Positions 23,396-36,879 of a stretch of DNA of 64,000 bases are shown here, piece after piece. How positions within the stretch are numbered: position 1 is the first letter of the stretch; every line of letters begins with the position of its first letter. This DNA comes from Sympetrum striolatum (taxonomy: Eukaryota > Arthropoda > Insecta > Odonata > Libellulidae): positions 24,668,562 through 24,732,561 of the forward strand of contig OX388347.1 in assembly GCA_947579665.1 (NCBI GenBank). Direction: 5' to 3'. The notes under the pieces were generated by a model. It had not been told where the DNA came from. It searched no databases and saw only the letters and a list, made by a program, of their open reading frames with translations. The position numbers and the translations under genes were made by a program.

Positions 23396-25192
23396 TCTCA
23401 CACCTCGTACTTTTTCTAAAAAGTAGTATTTACTCTTTCCCATGGCACTGAAAAACATTTTTACATGCATCGAATATTTGAAACACAATGAGCACAAATG
23501 AGAATGATAATTATATTTTTGCCTAAATGAGTAAACAGTCATTCATTAAATACAGCGTGTCTCACAAAATTTGTTCATTAGTGGCTAGTAAATTGTACCA
23601 GAGAAAACCACCTACTTTCTATTTTGAAAATAAATCCTAATTTGGATCGTTGAATTAAATGAATATTAATTAGAATTAAGTATCGATGACTACAGCTAAA
23701 CTTACTGTAAGCGCGACTTCGTGCAAATAATTTTACGATTTCATCAACCATCACAATCAAGGTATAATTTACTTTTTCATTAAAGGAAGCTGGACTTAAG
23801 ATTTTAAAACAGTGAATCTATCAAGAGTATCTTATCTTATGAATCTCACTCGAACAAATTAGACTGAGGTTTAAGTTAATACTTACATGGTTATTTCCGT
23901 ATATCAATGATCTATTACAACATAATTTGCGAAAGGATGTGATGTATTCTAAGGATTGGATTTTGAAGTGAGATTAGTTGGACCTAAGTGATATAATTGT
24001 AATTTAATTACAACTCAAGTCTGCCTAGGTGGTGCATCTAAATTCGTACAAAATATTCACTTAGTTAAGAAGAGACCTTTATTGACGTCTTTTATAGAGA
24101 GATTACGAATAAATATCCAATTAAAAAATTTCAGCTAATTCTGGAATAAAGAGTACGACAAAATATGCCACGAGTTACCCGGAGAACAACGCACTGCATT
24201 GAGCCCGACAGTCACAGCCTATGACTGCATAGCTCAGTGCCCGAAACAGTCCTTACATACAATGGGACTGCGTCAGGCTAACTATATTTTGCTTTTCATC
24301 TGAAAAACTCCTAAAAACAGTAAAATTCAATAAATCGGCTATTTATTTTCCTTCAAAGAAAAAGATTGACAGATCGAAACTCATATAAAACAAATGTTTA
24401 GAGGTTTTATTCGTGGCCATATTTCATGAGCTACTTTTGCTTCATATTTGCTAATGTCACGGATAACTGTTGCCTGCAAGTTTAATTTTTTTCTATTACT
24501 GTATCCTGAGTCCTAAATGCCCTGCTATGGGAGAATAAATTTTAGAAGCAAATAATTCTATTTCCACAGATTTATCGATGGCGATAAGCTCCGCTGCCAA
24601 ATTTACAAGTTTAGCTTTTGGAGATAAACCAAGAGAAAAGCTATTCTTTCAGGGAATTAATTAATTACTGGAAATCAAATAAGAATAATTCAGCTTAGCA
24701 TTAGGCGTTTAAGAAATCATCATACCACAAATTGGTTATCCTTATATAACAGGTCTATTTTCCGTGAAATACTCAATTCGATGCTGAATTCTAAGGAATG
24801 TTTTGCTGATACGTCGAATTCAAGAAATAATTCTAGAGTATGTACTTTTAATATGGGAAAAAGCTTTTGAAAGTAATGAAATCATCATATTTTAACGTTG
24901 AGACCCAATTTACAATTGCAAAATTAAATGAAAATTATTGAAAATAAAATTGCATTGAAATAAACGGCCTCTGTGTACTATCCCCCCTTCCTAAATCATT
25001 GTTTTTTACATTACTTTCTGTCCGCGCTATACATAGATGATTTAATCACCATACATTAGAATTTCCAAAGAAGGTACTTCAAATGTGCCAGAAGCAAAAA
25101 AGGAATAAACTTAATTTTAATTGAGGTACTTCTGACCTGAGAATTAGGAATATCGTATGTAATAAACAACCTAACACCAGTAAAGAAAGAAA
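23396..25192. other. AT-rich sequence, nothing recognised
   Basis: Only short chance frames are present. A modestly GC-richer segment near 24175-24290 contains imperfect self-complementary blocks (GCACTGCATTGAGC and GCATAGCTCAGTGC) but no recognisable function. Confidence 0.45.
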
Positions 25193-25355
25193 TTTTGGAA
25201 CACGGCTGTTAATGAATTAGAGGTTTAAAATTTTTTAAAGCCGTCTTTGTCTGCGTTCCAAGTTTTACTTCTTGGTAGTCGGAGGAAGCAAGAAAGGCAT
25301 GCCGCACTTTTATTGGACCCAAAGTACTTTTCAAAGGCGATGCCTCCGTCCAGAG
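25193..25355 (+). repeat. Half-unit of the palindromic MITE
   Basis: This matches the left half of the element at 5484-5785: GGAACACGGCTGTTAATGAA, AAAGCCGTCTTTGTC, GAAGCAAGAAAGGCATGCCG, AAAGTACTTTTCAAAGGCGA, TGCCTCCGTCC. The mirrored second half is missing, so this copy is not a palindrome. Confidence 0.75.
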
Positions 25356-26834
25356 AGATGGTAAAATAAATATTACTCTAAAATCGTAAGTAACCGTATC
25401 CAACGCATTATATGCCGATTAAGTATACTGGTAGCAGGAAAATTGATCTAATGTATAGGTATCTTACTAATGAGAGAATCACTACTTTTTTATTGATGAA
25501 TGTCTATTTTCATTTAGTCCAAACAAAAGTAATTTACTCATTTTACCAAACATTGGTTACCCATATTGATATACCAATCTCTGTCATCATTTAGTACAAA
25601 TTTACATAAGTTCTCTTTAGTATATAAGTAATCCTTGCCATTCATGTACCTTCATAGAATGTATCAACTTAGCGCTATTTTCTTCAATTTAGGATAATCT
25701 CATACAATTATACATTACAAAGAGAATTATTGAGAGTACACTTTAACCTGATTGGAATTGAATGATTTGATACGATGAAGACTCTTTGATGAAGGCAGCG
25801 TTACCTTTTTTCCCATAATTACATTTTGATAAGAGTACTAGTGCTCTTTAAAAATAATATCCTAGTTGCATGCCTGGATGAGGTCCTATGATATCTCTTA
25901 TGCATCGTAAAGAGCTTTATGTGGCTTTATTGAAGGACAAAATAGAGCAAGTTTTCCTCTCTATTAAAGATAATATGAAATACACGTTTTTTAAAGATTA
26001 ATCACACCTTAAAAAAACTAAATAATTGTATAAATCGTACATTGCGTATCAATATAGTCACTTTTTCAATTAAAATGTCTTCAAATTTCCATAATATACT
26101 GCTTTGACATAATTTTCCGCCTAATGGATGATCTGATTGTGTCATTTTACAAACGAATATTAGTTTTTATGGTTATAATAAGACAAGTATGAAGAATGAC
26201 TTAATGAGACTTGATTACTAACTGCGTTAGCTACTATATATTAGGTGATCATTTTAGTTTGATACAGAGTGTTTAGCCTCACTTCTAAATCCACACCATT
26301 TGTTAAGGCATTGAATGACACCGACTTCCTGTAAGTCACAATTTTTTTAGGATGTAAGAATCGAATATTACAGGAATAATGTCCCAGAAACGTAACCCTA
26401 AGTTGAGCTAAGACAAATCACGTTTAGTAATAATAGATCCTTTAGAAATCCGTTCCTGTAATTCTTAAAACATGGCACAAGGGACAAATTTTAAGGTGCC
26501 GTTTTCCCCATATAATTGAGAAATTCTTCACAAAAAATGCATTTGTAAATGCATAGGTAAACGTCATACATACAGACACTAATATTTCTTCAAATTATGA
26601 TAAGTACATAATAATCACACATGAGATCACTTTGAATAAATCGTTGTGCTTTAGTTACTGGGATGAATAAAACTCTCTAAGACTCACATGCCGGTTTTGC
26701 ATTCTAAAAAATATATCAATCTATTTATTAATATATTATTATCAAAATGTAGTAAGAACTGATTGTGAAGTGAAATTTTCACCAATAGGAAATTGATCTC
26801 CAAAGTATGGTACATGTATGACTCTCTCCTTTTG
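25356..26834. other. AT-rich sequence, nothing recognised
   Basis: There is no coding or repeat signal that can be supported. Confidence 0.45.
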
Positions 26835-26925
26835 AGTTATATGAATACATGAATATGTATTAATATGTATTATACATACATTAATACATATTACATGAAT
26901 ATGTATTATGTATGAATATGTCGAA
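26835..26925. repeat. AT-rich imperfect tandem/palindromic repeat
   Basis: Alternating ATGAATATGTATTA and its complement TAATACATATT recur several times. This makes a local low-complexity array with dyad symmetry, probably a slippage-derived or cruciform-prone simple sequence. Confidence 0.65.
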
Positions 26926-28739
26926 GCCCCTCTCATTTTCGATAGACATCTTTTGATAGGGTACACGAGATATAACAAACCGAGTTCTGCACTCATATCA
27001 TTTCCTACTCTTGAAACACTGATAAACTCTCCTATGTCTAAGTTCATCTGTTAGCTTATAGGTTTACTTGTATAAAAATCATTATCTCTTGTATTCTAAG
27101 TTCCTTTTAATATCGCGTATAATTCAATTTCACTCAACATACTCTCTAGTTCTCAATCTTCCTCATTCATCTCTTGAAATCTTATTTATCACTTGAAATT
27201 TTTTAGATTTTGAATATTCTACCTAAGCAGTAATCAAAAAAACAAAAGATTCTTTTGCTTTACCTGTTCTAGGCATAACAATCATTTCCCTGCAATATAT
27301 TTGTATGTTTTCGAAGTCCTTCTTAAGATACCTAAATTTTGGTCAGACCGAATGTGATCATTTCATTCATTTTTAAGCTGCAGCGCGTATTCAGAAGATG
27401 TACGTAGATAACATTAAGTTTCGAAAGAATATCTGAAAATCTTTTCACCATCTGTATATATACATTTCATGTATAAGTTAGTATCTTACGAATTAATTTA
27501 GATTAAAATATGAGAGGCACTTTTACAATTTACAAGGGAAGAAAGTAGTTGGTTTTGAGAACCGATGTTAACGAATCGGCCGATTGTTACCTTGATGATG
27601 CTCGCAAATCTTTAGCAAATACATATGTTGTCCCTGTAAGCCCCTCTAAGCAGTATGATCGCCCATTGTATGGAATTCAAATCCTACATATTATTCTTAT
27701 ACTTAGATAAAAGTAGCATCTCGCCCGCCCACCCATTTGCCAATGGAGTTAATGAATCTCGATTCATAAGCTTGCTTTGGTGAATAGAAGTGCAGTTTTT
27801 GTTTCGTTGAGATTTATGAATGGACTTATTTTTAAACAGCAATTCTTATATTGAAAATATTTCGTTTTTAGCCGTGAAAGTTTAAGATACTCGCATTTTT
27901 TGCTACTATTCCAATTCATAACGCTACACTTATAATACTTCACTTTAAAATATTGTTAAAGAATTTTTTCCCTAAAAAATTAAAATCTTCTGTTAAGTTT
28001 GCCCAAGGCTGCCTACGAATTCTGATTTTCTTTCTTCAAGCATTAAACTTAGCCTATGGACGGACCTTCGGAACCGGCAAAATTCTCTCATTATACGGCA
28101 GTATACGTGGGATTTGATTCACTGTAAGCAAAGATACTGCCTAGCGGAATTAAGGAATTATACAATAATATAGTAAACAAAGAAATTTCGTTTATAAAAC
28201 ACGCCCATTCACCAAAATATTGTACTGTAAAAGAAAAAAAATTCATAAGCATGTGTTTGAATTGGTTTTCAGTTGCTTTATAAACTGCCTTTTAGTCGGG
28301 CAGGCAGACCATTTTCTCTCCTTATCTTCTTGTTTTTACCTTTTATCAAGCTGTGATCTCTTTCCTCATCAAATCTCTTCAACACTCAATGAATTGGGAT
28401 ACGCGCTTTTGAAATAGTTTTAATTTTTGCTGCCATCTCTTTTATGGTCTAGCAATGCTTCTTTTCAAATTTGGTCAATATTACAAAATATATGAAGGAA
28501 GGGAAATAAATTCCTCAAATTCCACTGAAGCTTTCCTAACATTGTCACGCAGGATTCAATATATACAATTTTACCAAGGAACGATACTTTTAGTAGCTGT
28601 TTATATTTAAGGCTACTTTATTCTTTTTCTGCATTGGAAATTTTCCACGTAGAACTCATCTACCATTTCGTTACATTGAGTAATTTTTGGTATAATCATA
28701 ATTAAAATGGCATCCAATTAGCTGGGTAGTATCTAATGA
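26926..28739. other. AT-rich sequence, nothing recognised
   Basis: There are only chance frames. None is recognised. Confidence 0.45.
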
Positions 28740-28990
28740 TCTAAATTGTCATCATGCCGTTCATATTTATTTCACCCTTCAAGGCTTCATACCTGTTTTC
28801 AACCACATCGTGCAATCTTCCATCTGTCTCAAGCAATTCCATCTTCGAAGCATGTATCGTATGCCAAATTTTATTCTCTTCCATATTTCACCTACATTTA
28901 GCAAGGTATTTGCTGCTGTCGAATTATACGGTTTGTTTCTTATATTGCCATATTCGCAAGGTTTCGCTTAATTTTCTTGACTTAAAAAGG
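28740..28990 (-). pseudogene. Short relic coding stretch, possibly retroelement-derived
   Basis: On the minus strand one frame reads as plausible, non-biased protein with a single stop: SSKYLAKCR, stop, then KIWHTIHASKMELLETDG and DVVENRYEALKGEINMNGMM. Purine-rich coding on this strand contrasts with the surroundings. No family is recognised with confidence. It could be part of a LINE open reading frame, or an exon of an unknown minus-strand gene. Confidence 0.3.
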
Positions 28991-29167
28991 CATTGATGTG
29001 TTTTTATGATTTTTTGTGATATAGTAATACAAATTAAATTAATAATCTCTTCCATATTATTTTTGTTTCATACGCTACTTAATAAATACCCCACGCCCTG
29101 CCTGCATCGCTTTGTATTTAATTACTCCTGACGAAGAATGCATCGCATTCGAAATGCTTATTGCGTG

Positions 29168-29265
29168 CTCTCAAAAAGTGCGGTGTCCTGTCTTGCTTTC
29201 TTGGAATACCGGGGAATGAGAAGAGGAACGCTGACAAAAACGGCTATTAGAGATAATAAATCTCT
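29168..29265 (-). repeat. Half-unit of the palindromic MITE, opposite orientation
   Basis: This corresponds to the right half of the 5484-5785 element: AAAGTGCGGTGTCCTGTCTT, GCTTTCTTGGAATACC, GAATGAGAAGAGGAACGCTG, ACAAAAACGGCTATTAGAGA. It is more diverged than the 25.2-kb copy. Confidence 0.65.
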
Positions 29266-29479
29266 AATAAGTCTCTTTGATTGGCGAAAGCAACTATAAG
29301 CAAGTGCATTTTTCAGGGAATGTAAGTTAAATCAGAATATAAATTCCATACAAACTCTGTATTGAATGAAAACAAATAGAGATAACCTATTCGTTAATTA
29401 TATGTTTGGCAAAAATTAACGTTTGAAAATTGATACGAAATTACTATTTTAGAACTATAAAGGGAAGAGATCTCATATA

Positions 29480-30660
29480 CGTGAGATCAAAACCAACGAT
29501 GAATATATTTTTATAGCAGCATCCACAAACATAACATCATTTTTATGTAATAATTCCGATAGCCTGATATTCTGAGATTGTTGGTGACAAGTTTGAAGCA
29601 TTTCTGACCAGTTATTCAGTTTCCAGAGCAGAAAAAGTGAGGTCGTGTTTACCGCGTCTGTCGCTCATACTGGATTTCGAGAAGGATATTAATACTAAGT
29701 TTTGTTTTAAGTTGCAAAAAAGATCCAAAGAAATTCATTTAATGTTAAAATCAGTAATGGCGGTGATGCTCTGACTTTGAAGACAGTTTAAACTGATATG
29801 AGTAATTTAAAAGCGGAAATGAGTTGGATGAAGACGGATAACGGTCGGAACGTCTTTCGACCACAAAAACAGAAAAACTTTTGCTAAAAATGAGAATGAT
29901 TGTTCGTTCAAACATATCACTGACTGTTAGAGAGCGTACTAGAGAACTAAACATCTCCTAGGGTCTGTGCAATGCATTCTAACCGACATTTTGCTAATAA
30001 GAAGTCGGAGCGCGAAATTTGTTTGACTGCCCAACAGAAGGAAAATCGTGTGCCAGTTTGCACGGAATTAAGGATCATCTTGATGCATATATGGAATTCT
30101 TCATCAAAAATGTAACTGGAGATAAAGGTTGGGGTGTATAGTTATGATTTTTAGATGAAAATTCAGATCTTCCAATGGAAAACGAGTTGCTTTCCTCGCC
30201 CTAAGAATAAGTCAGTCGAAGACGAACGTATGAGTTATGCTCATTGTGTTATGGATAGTGTAGGCAGAATGCGATCAGAGTTCATTCCAAGGAGAGCAAC
30301 AGTAAACTGCTAGTATTACATGGGCGTACTGTAACATTTGCGAAAGGATATACGGAGTAAGATACCGCAAAATTGACAATGCGCTGCGCCACACCTCGCG
30401 AGTATTTTACCGAAAATAAGATTTTTGTCCCTCCACAATCGCGATACTCTCCGGATTTAGCCGATGTGACTTCTAGCTCTTCCTTAAAATAATATCAAAT
30501 AAAAACCATGATAAAAGAAAACCTTTTGATACCGTTCCCAACATTGAGGGGGCCACGACAAAGCAGCTGAAGGCCCCTTCATAGGAAATCTTCCAGAAAT
30601 TCTTCCAATCATGGAATCAAGATGGGATAAATGTATCGTTTTAAAGTTCAACTCTAAATA
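29480..30660 (+). pseudogene. Degenerate mariner (DD34D) transposase, copy 2
   Basis: This is the same family and orientation as copy 1. Both share an upstream region (ATAGC...CCGATRRCCTGAT...GAGCAGAAARAGT) and then transposase blocks: FKLQK..KEIHLMLKS, FKSGNE, TIVRSN-type helix, a GDKGW catalytic block near 30118 (aspartate codon 30121-30123), SYAHCVMDS.GRMRSEF, VN...YMGVL, a YSPDLADVT-like block near 30450, and a terminal FQSWNQDGINVS block near 30600-30630. Copy 1 has lost this C-terminal part. Numerous stops and indels make it non-functional. Terminal inverted repeats and the TA duplication could not be placed. Confidence 0.8.
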
Positions 30661-32229
30661 AATTGTGCTCTACTAGCTCTTAGGGAAAAAGAGAAATATT
30701 AAGAGACAAGAAAATCATTTTATGGATAAGAAACACAAGTGGTTTAGTGCCATAACTTACCACTTGTGGTTGAAAATTTCCTTTCTCTTATGGTGTTATT
30801 ATTGAATTAGCAAAATGCGAAATATTTTTATTCATTAAATTTTAGGAACGCATTTCAGCTATCTCTTGGAAATTTTTAAAATAATCAATGTGCAAGAGCT
30901 GTATCACCGTGGTATACTCTTATTATTAATCTACAAGGCTATTTCCTGCTGGAAGTTTTGTTTTAGTTTTAGCAGAAAACTGACATTTCAGTAGCTTCCT
31001 CCAATATAAGTATATAATTCTCTTTTTTGTAGATCTTCAAATGAATTAGGAATTTTGAAGAATTTGAGTTTCTTAAGGTGTATAAATAATTTTCACCAGA
31101 AAAGTTAGTACATTTTCGTGTTTTAATTTTTTTTTGGAGACTGCTCGAGGTTTGTTGTGATATATTTAGGAATAAAGAGTTTTCAAAGCGGAACTGAATG
31201 CATTTTCCAACGCTAGCAGTTGGGCATAATAAGTTCTGACTCAAGATATTTTGATATGGAAAAGACACCATACTTATGCCTAAAAAGAACGGATTAGTAA
31301 CGCAAAACGTTGCTTTCCTCTTCGAAACTTTTCTGAAAATATTCATTTGCTTCGTTCATCAGTTATTGCATTTTAATAGCTCTGAATTTAGTAGTCTTCG
31401 AGGAACTGTTTAAGTATCGTTAGTTTCATATTCCCTCAAGACAACGATATTTTTAAATGAGAAAATATAATGTTGTAACTTTCATTAATCATTAGCTATT
31501 CATACGAATATACGCCATTGTTTTTCATGCATGGATTTTGTTATCAGAACTTTTCTTTTCCAGAAAAATGTCCTTCTAGTTTTATTTGCTCTTTTTGTTA
31601 ATGGTGGTTGAGTTGTGGTTTTCTGTATATTCACTGGGTATGTGCGATTGGTTTTATTTTTATGTGACTTTTCCTACGGCCCGGGATGGATGTAATTTTG
31701 AGAGAGAAGTCTGAAGAACTAATTGGGCAATGATTTCACATATTACAGACATTATACATCAGCTACCAATTTCCAGTTCTTAAATAGGAATCCTAGCGCA
31801 AACTAATTATTCTTGTACCGTTCTCCGTTAAATTTGATAACCTCAGAATGATTTGTGTTTTATATTTTATATTAGTTTTCAAATTTCCATCATCAAAGGA
31901 TAATAAGAATTAGGAAGTAGGGAATTTAATCTAAAACTAAATTCAACCAAGAAAACGTATCAATTAAATTTTTTTGCAAGGATTGCTTGATTTTTATTTA
32001 TAAAGGTATAGGCGCTTTAGATTAGCCACAACTAAATGACTTAAATTTGGTTAATTTATCGTAGATCGTAGCACGCAAAATCTATGAATAAATGCGGCAA
32101 ACGAAATTGAAATCCAGGACCATATAGAAAGTAGGAATAATATACGATAAAATACTATGAGGTATCTGTTACAATATCTTACATGCATTATTTTACGACA
32201 TTAAGACAATAATCACAATTATGTGAATT
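30661..32229. other. AT-rich sequence, nothing recognised
   Basis: A 125-codon minus-strand frame at 30969-31346 is the longest here. It has no recognisable domain and is rich in Ser, Asn, Phe and Lys, as expected from AT-rich non-coding DNA. A 10-bp perfect hairpin (CACAAGTGGT/ACCACTTGTG) lies at about 30733-30770. Confidence 0.45.
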
Positions 32230-32275
32230 TGAGGTTTTAGAAACACTCCAGAATCCGTCTTTGTCAGCGTTCCGT
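32230..32275 (+). repeat. Small fragment of the palindromic MITE
   Basis: GAGGTTTTAGAAACACTCC followed by AATCCGTCTTTGTCAGCGTT resembles the left end of the element at 5484. Downstream sequence diverges. Confidence 0.45.
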
Positions 32276-35200
32276 GCCTACGTTGTCGCCAATGCTGAAA
32301 ACAACGGGAAGTTCCCAGTTAATATCCAGAATATCCGAGTTAATATTATAGAATAATATGAATTCAGAGGTAATTGTTCCAATGTATGCTTTCACAATAA
32401 TGTGAGTTTACTTTATATAAGTATGCACTTTCATTACATTTGTGATTTAGAATATCACGTTAAGTATATTGACTCTGAATACACCATGATTTCAAAACCT
32501 CCTTACTGGATCCTCTTTCTTTTACTTCTTGATGAGCAAGTACTCAGTATATATTACTCTTCTACCATTGCCTTAATTTTCTTTCCATCTTTTGTCCATG
32601 TCCATGTCCATGTTTTGTATTCCACCTCCAAATAGGAAAGGAAAATTCATTCCCTTTCCAAATCCTACCCAATATCTGCCTCCTTTTCATCCCCTCAAAT
32701 GAAACACTTATCTCAATATTTTCTGAACTATGCCTCTATCATCTTAATTAAAATTAGTATCAAACAGATAGATAGTAAACTTAAGAATAACTGTGGAGGA
32801 TGCAATAATATACATGAAAACAGAAAGTAGAGAGCATAGATTATCCCAGTCAATTCACTTTGATAGAATAAGAATACGGCGGTGAATGTTAATTATAACT
32901 ACATTAAGGCATGTTTTATTCGAAGTGCTCAAATTATGATTCCAAGAGTCTCTGAAGCATAAATTTGATAGAGTTGGTAATTTGATAGTGTTGGTTGAAT
33001 ATCCTGGAATAACCCTTGAATAATAATAGATAATCCCAAGTACTCCAAGTGAAATCACTTGGACCACCGGCATCAATAATTTGTGAACGGACTTACAAGA
33101 AAATCGACTTTGTCATGATATTTGTCGGTGTTTATGAAATAGTTCATGAGTGTTGTTAATTTACGTTAGCTAGTTCCCATATAAAGTATGCATGCAGTAT
33201 ATGCAACCCTGCAAATGTACGTATCATTCATGAATTTGATAATTTTCATGTGAAATTCGTGCATTTTATTATTTGTTTTCACGACAAAACGATAAGTGTT
33301 ACCAAGATGCTGCTCGATGTATAACGAAAATCGTTAAAAGAAATAAGATTTTATCTTAGCTTAAACTCATTGAAGAGATTCAGAGATGACACGTTCTCAA
33401 ATTACGTTGAATGTATAGAGGTAGAAAAAAATAAGGGAAATGTATGTTTTGCTAGTCGCTTCAAACACGCGTTTTTATGACGATGTTACGCGATAATACT
33501 AGAAGAGAGAGACTTGTTTGTGGTGCATTCCCAACCATACGCCGAAATGTGGCTCATAAGGCGCATAAATAGATCTTTTTCTTTAATTAGCCCAACTTTC
33601 TTTCTCCATTATACTTTCTTTCGGTCTTTCACGGATCTCAAATGTCTCCATTCTCTAGATAATGCCAGTGATTAAGGGCTCTATTATCTACTCGGCGGAA
33701 AAAACACGATGGGAAAATATTCCGAAACTGTTTTATTCTGAAATAAACTTGTGAAAAAGTATACATCTTCCTTATATTATTACCACAAGGTTACCGTTAA
33801 AAAGTGAAGACTTATTAACAACGATTTATAAAAACCAGAGGAGCAAAAGAAATATTTTCTTACAAGATAAAACAAGTATTATCTCTCGAATATTTTCATC
33901 TTATTTAATTTACTTTACTATTATTTTCCTCCTCTTACTTGTAGAAGTGAAATACTCCCTCAGAATTAACCACTAAATTATTGCTAATACCTGAAAGGGA
34001 AAATTACCAGCAATCATCGGACTATGAATGAACTGTCTTGGGTTCATTTAGGGCTTCGTTCTTTGTCCGTGAATCGTAAACACAAGACCTCCAAGTTAGA
34101 GCACAAGCAATTTAATGCCAAAATGGTGGACATTTTCTTCCATGTTCGATTTCCATCTCAGTGAGCTAGTTAAATACGTCTCGAACTAAAATATCTTATG
34201 CATTTCTAATATTTTATTTCTACTTGGCAGTTGGTAGTATTATTTATGAGACTTTTCCCGATGAAGGCAAATATAACCAAAAAATCATACTTAAAATTAG
34301 ATTCTTGGATTTTTTTCTACAAAAATTTACGGGTGCTTCAGTTCACTATTAGGATGTTTGCGGATCATGTACTTGAATACCTTGAAAATCTTATCCTTCG
34401 AAATTGTTGAGTTGTGCAGAACATATGTTCAAGTTTGTAAATTATTTCACGATTGGTGACTCAAATGTAGGCTTTACGTTCTAATAAATGTAAATATATA
34501 TTCATAAATGGTTTCTTATTTTCTGTGAATGTGAAGATCTAAATTTAAATTGGTAAATATTATTTGAGGAACAACTTGAAGACGGCTTACGAAGTTTTAG
34601 ATTAGCAATAAATGTGATTCACTAATTGCTAGTCAATATGTCAATCTAATTCTACTATTCACCTATATAAACAACTTTCACTTAAATGTACTCTTAGGTA
34701 GTAAAACAGAAGAAATATTTCCATATCGAATACAGAATTTGCAAAATAAGTACTTTAGGGAGTATTTTTTAATATCTCTCTTCTCGTAGATACTATATAT
34801 TTTTTCAGTATTCTCATAACTTATTCACGTGCTTAGATGCTGCAGATAGAGAAAGCATAGCCTTAACGCACAAACTAACATGTAGTCTTACCCTTGAGTT
34901 TAAAATGGGAAGAGCTGTCAATGCTATTCAATACTCAAAAATAATATACCGGTATAACTCTCAATCCAGAGCATTATTCCGAGGCCAACAACATTTCCGG
35001 TAATCAACACAATAACAAATCAGCAAAAATGTGGTCAATCAAGGCAATTAAGTAGAAGCTATGCAAAAACATTCTTTAGAAATTGAAAATTACGAAAGGC
35101 AAAGAAATTGGTTCGGGAATATTCGGTTCACCTTCCTTCAGAGCGATCAGGAAATCTATTTACGGTACCTATCCCTTCTGTGGAAACTTCATCGCCGTAA

Positions 35201-35619
35201 GTCGTAATTCCAAGGATTGGTTTGTAGCAGCCCTCCGAGCTATCCTGTTTCCTGTCAGCCTCGTCATTCCTTCATCGAGTTGACGTCTTCCATCACCTGA
35301 TTCTCGTCATTCATCCTCCCTTCCTTCCATTACGGTCAACTATTGTATCTCAGCTAGTTTCTCTATTCCCCCTCCTACCTTTGGAAGCGTATTGTTTCAT
35401 ATATTCGTTTACTGTGCTGTTATTACTTAGATTGCTCATGATATTCCATTGCAATAACTATCCCTTATTAATTCTAACCTTCCTTTTTATTAATTTGATT
35501 CCTAGAGGGAAAACTCTTTTCGCGCCCTCACGTAAAATATTACAATATCATTTCCAAACTTTAGAGTAACTTTCCAGCTTTATTTTCTTCAACTCAGTCC
35601 CGCCATTTTCTTTTTTATC
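32276..35619. other. AT-rich sequence, nothing confidently recognised
   Basis: A more balanced-composition patch at 35083-35290 holds a 66-codon plus-strand frame and an internal splice-donor-like GCCGTAAGTC, but nothing in it is recognisable. The rest shows only chance frames and simple pyrimidine tracts. Confidence 0.4.
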
Positions 35620-36060
35620 CTATGGTCGCTGCAGATTTTGGTAAGTAAATGGAGGAATTTCATCTTTTTCTAAAGCATTATGTATATCATCTATGCCAGA
35701 AAAATGTCTTGCTTGTATATGTAGAAGTGAAGTATAACACGAGAGAGAATACTTCCAGAAAATTCTCAAGTAGTGACCGACTTGAAAAAAATATCGGCAA
35801 AAGAGTAAAGAGGAGAGTAGTAGAGTCTTGCAGGAAAAGCATGCCCTTTCAAAACATTTTACACGTTTATTTCGCTGCAAGAATATTTCAATTCTTACAT
35901 GGACGTTTCCTTTTTGACATCTCACATACATGTTTTTGTTAATAGATAGTGGTTTTCCAGATGCGATGTTGACATAGTTAAATTCCTTCACCTTCTTGAT
36001 GGAAAATAACTCTTTTAACATTTCTTCGGGTAAAATCCAATAACTCGGCCTTGACTTCAT
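35620..36060 (-). other. Unrecognised 146-codon open frame
   Basis: This is the longest frame in the window not explained by a repeat. It starts at an ATG (MKSRPSYWILPEEML) and ends FTYQNLQRP. It is mixed-composition with several cysteines around residues 70-110 and no obvious signal peptide or domain. A 97-codon frame overlaps on the other strand, and no promoter or splice context is convincing. It may be chance, an exon, or a relic. I do not recognise it. Confidence 0.15.
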
Positions 36061-36764
36061 GGTAGACTTCCATCATGAAGATAAATTGAAAAAAACTTCT
36101 ACGCTAGACAACACAAAGAGTGCCTATCTATTATCTTCATGATTTCTTCGGATATCAGTAAATTGTTCTATCTATTTAGTAAATAAATTTAAAACATCTC
36201 AATATTGTAACTGAGTAAACCTTGTTCAATTTTGTGCTAAACTTTATTTATTACTGAGTTATAGTTCTCGGGTCTGTAGCTGTTATTATTTCAATGAAAA
36301 GTACACACAGCGAAAAGAACAGACATAAAAATAAAGACAAATTATTGTGATAATTAATTTGAAGACGAGTAGTAGGAAAAGGAAACAAAAAAGACGAGAT
36401 TAAGATAAGAAATGAAAATTAACGAGGAGCAAAAAAGAGAAATTAATTCCAAGATCCAAAACAACAGCATGGGTTTGTTTTGTACGATTCAAGTGTTACG
36501 ATGCGATACGAATTTTGGTTCTATCGTATAAACTATTTGTGTTGAAACAGTATGCGTTCTTGAAGTTTATAATTTTTCCTTTAATTTTTCGTAGAGTTCC
36601 ATCTCTTTTGATTTACTTCAAAGTTGCTGGAGTAACTTTCTACTACTAAAGTAAATTTACTTGTAAACCTATCATATGATGACTGAAATTACGGAAACTG
36701 TGGAATTGCGCTATTATAATTAAATTCACAGAATCGGGCGTGATATGGTGGAAATCTATCATGT

Positions 36765-36838
36765 GAAATGAAGGAATAGATTGGTACTTTTTTCACAAAA
36801 ATGTTTGTGGAAAAAGAACCAATCTATTTCTTCATTTC
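36765..36838. repeat. 35-bp-stem hairpin (possible pre-miRNA-like or mini-MITE)
   Basis: Arms at 36765-36799 and 36804-36838 are complementary at all but three of 35 positions around a 4-base loop. Conserved blocks are ATAGATTGGT and AAATGAAG. The size (74 nt) and stem resemble a microRNA precursor, but the tiny loop and lack of expression data leave a transposon-derived hairpin equally likely. Confidence 0.6.
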
Positions 36839-36879
36839 CTATTATAATAAGTTATAAGTATATGCGAAATGTAAATAGA

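Noticed and set aside
24175..24290. Possible palindrome GCACTGCATTGAGC / GCATAGCTCAGTGC
   Set aside because: Complementarity is too short and gapped to distinguish from chance.
30969..31346. 125-codon minus-strand frame
   Set aside because: Composition is as expected for chance AT-rich frames. No domain, no splice or promoter context.
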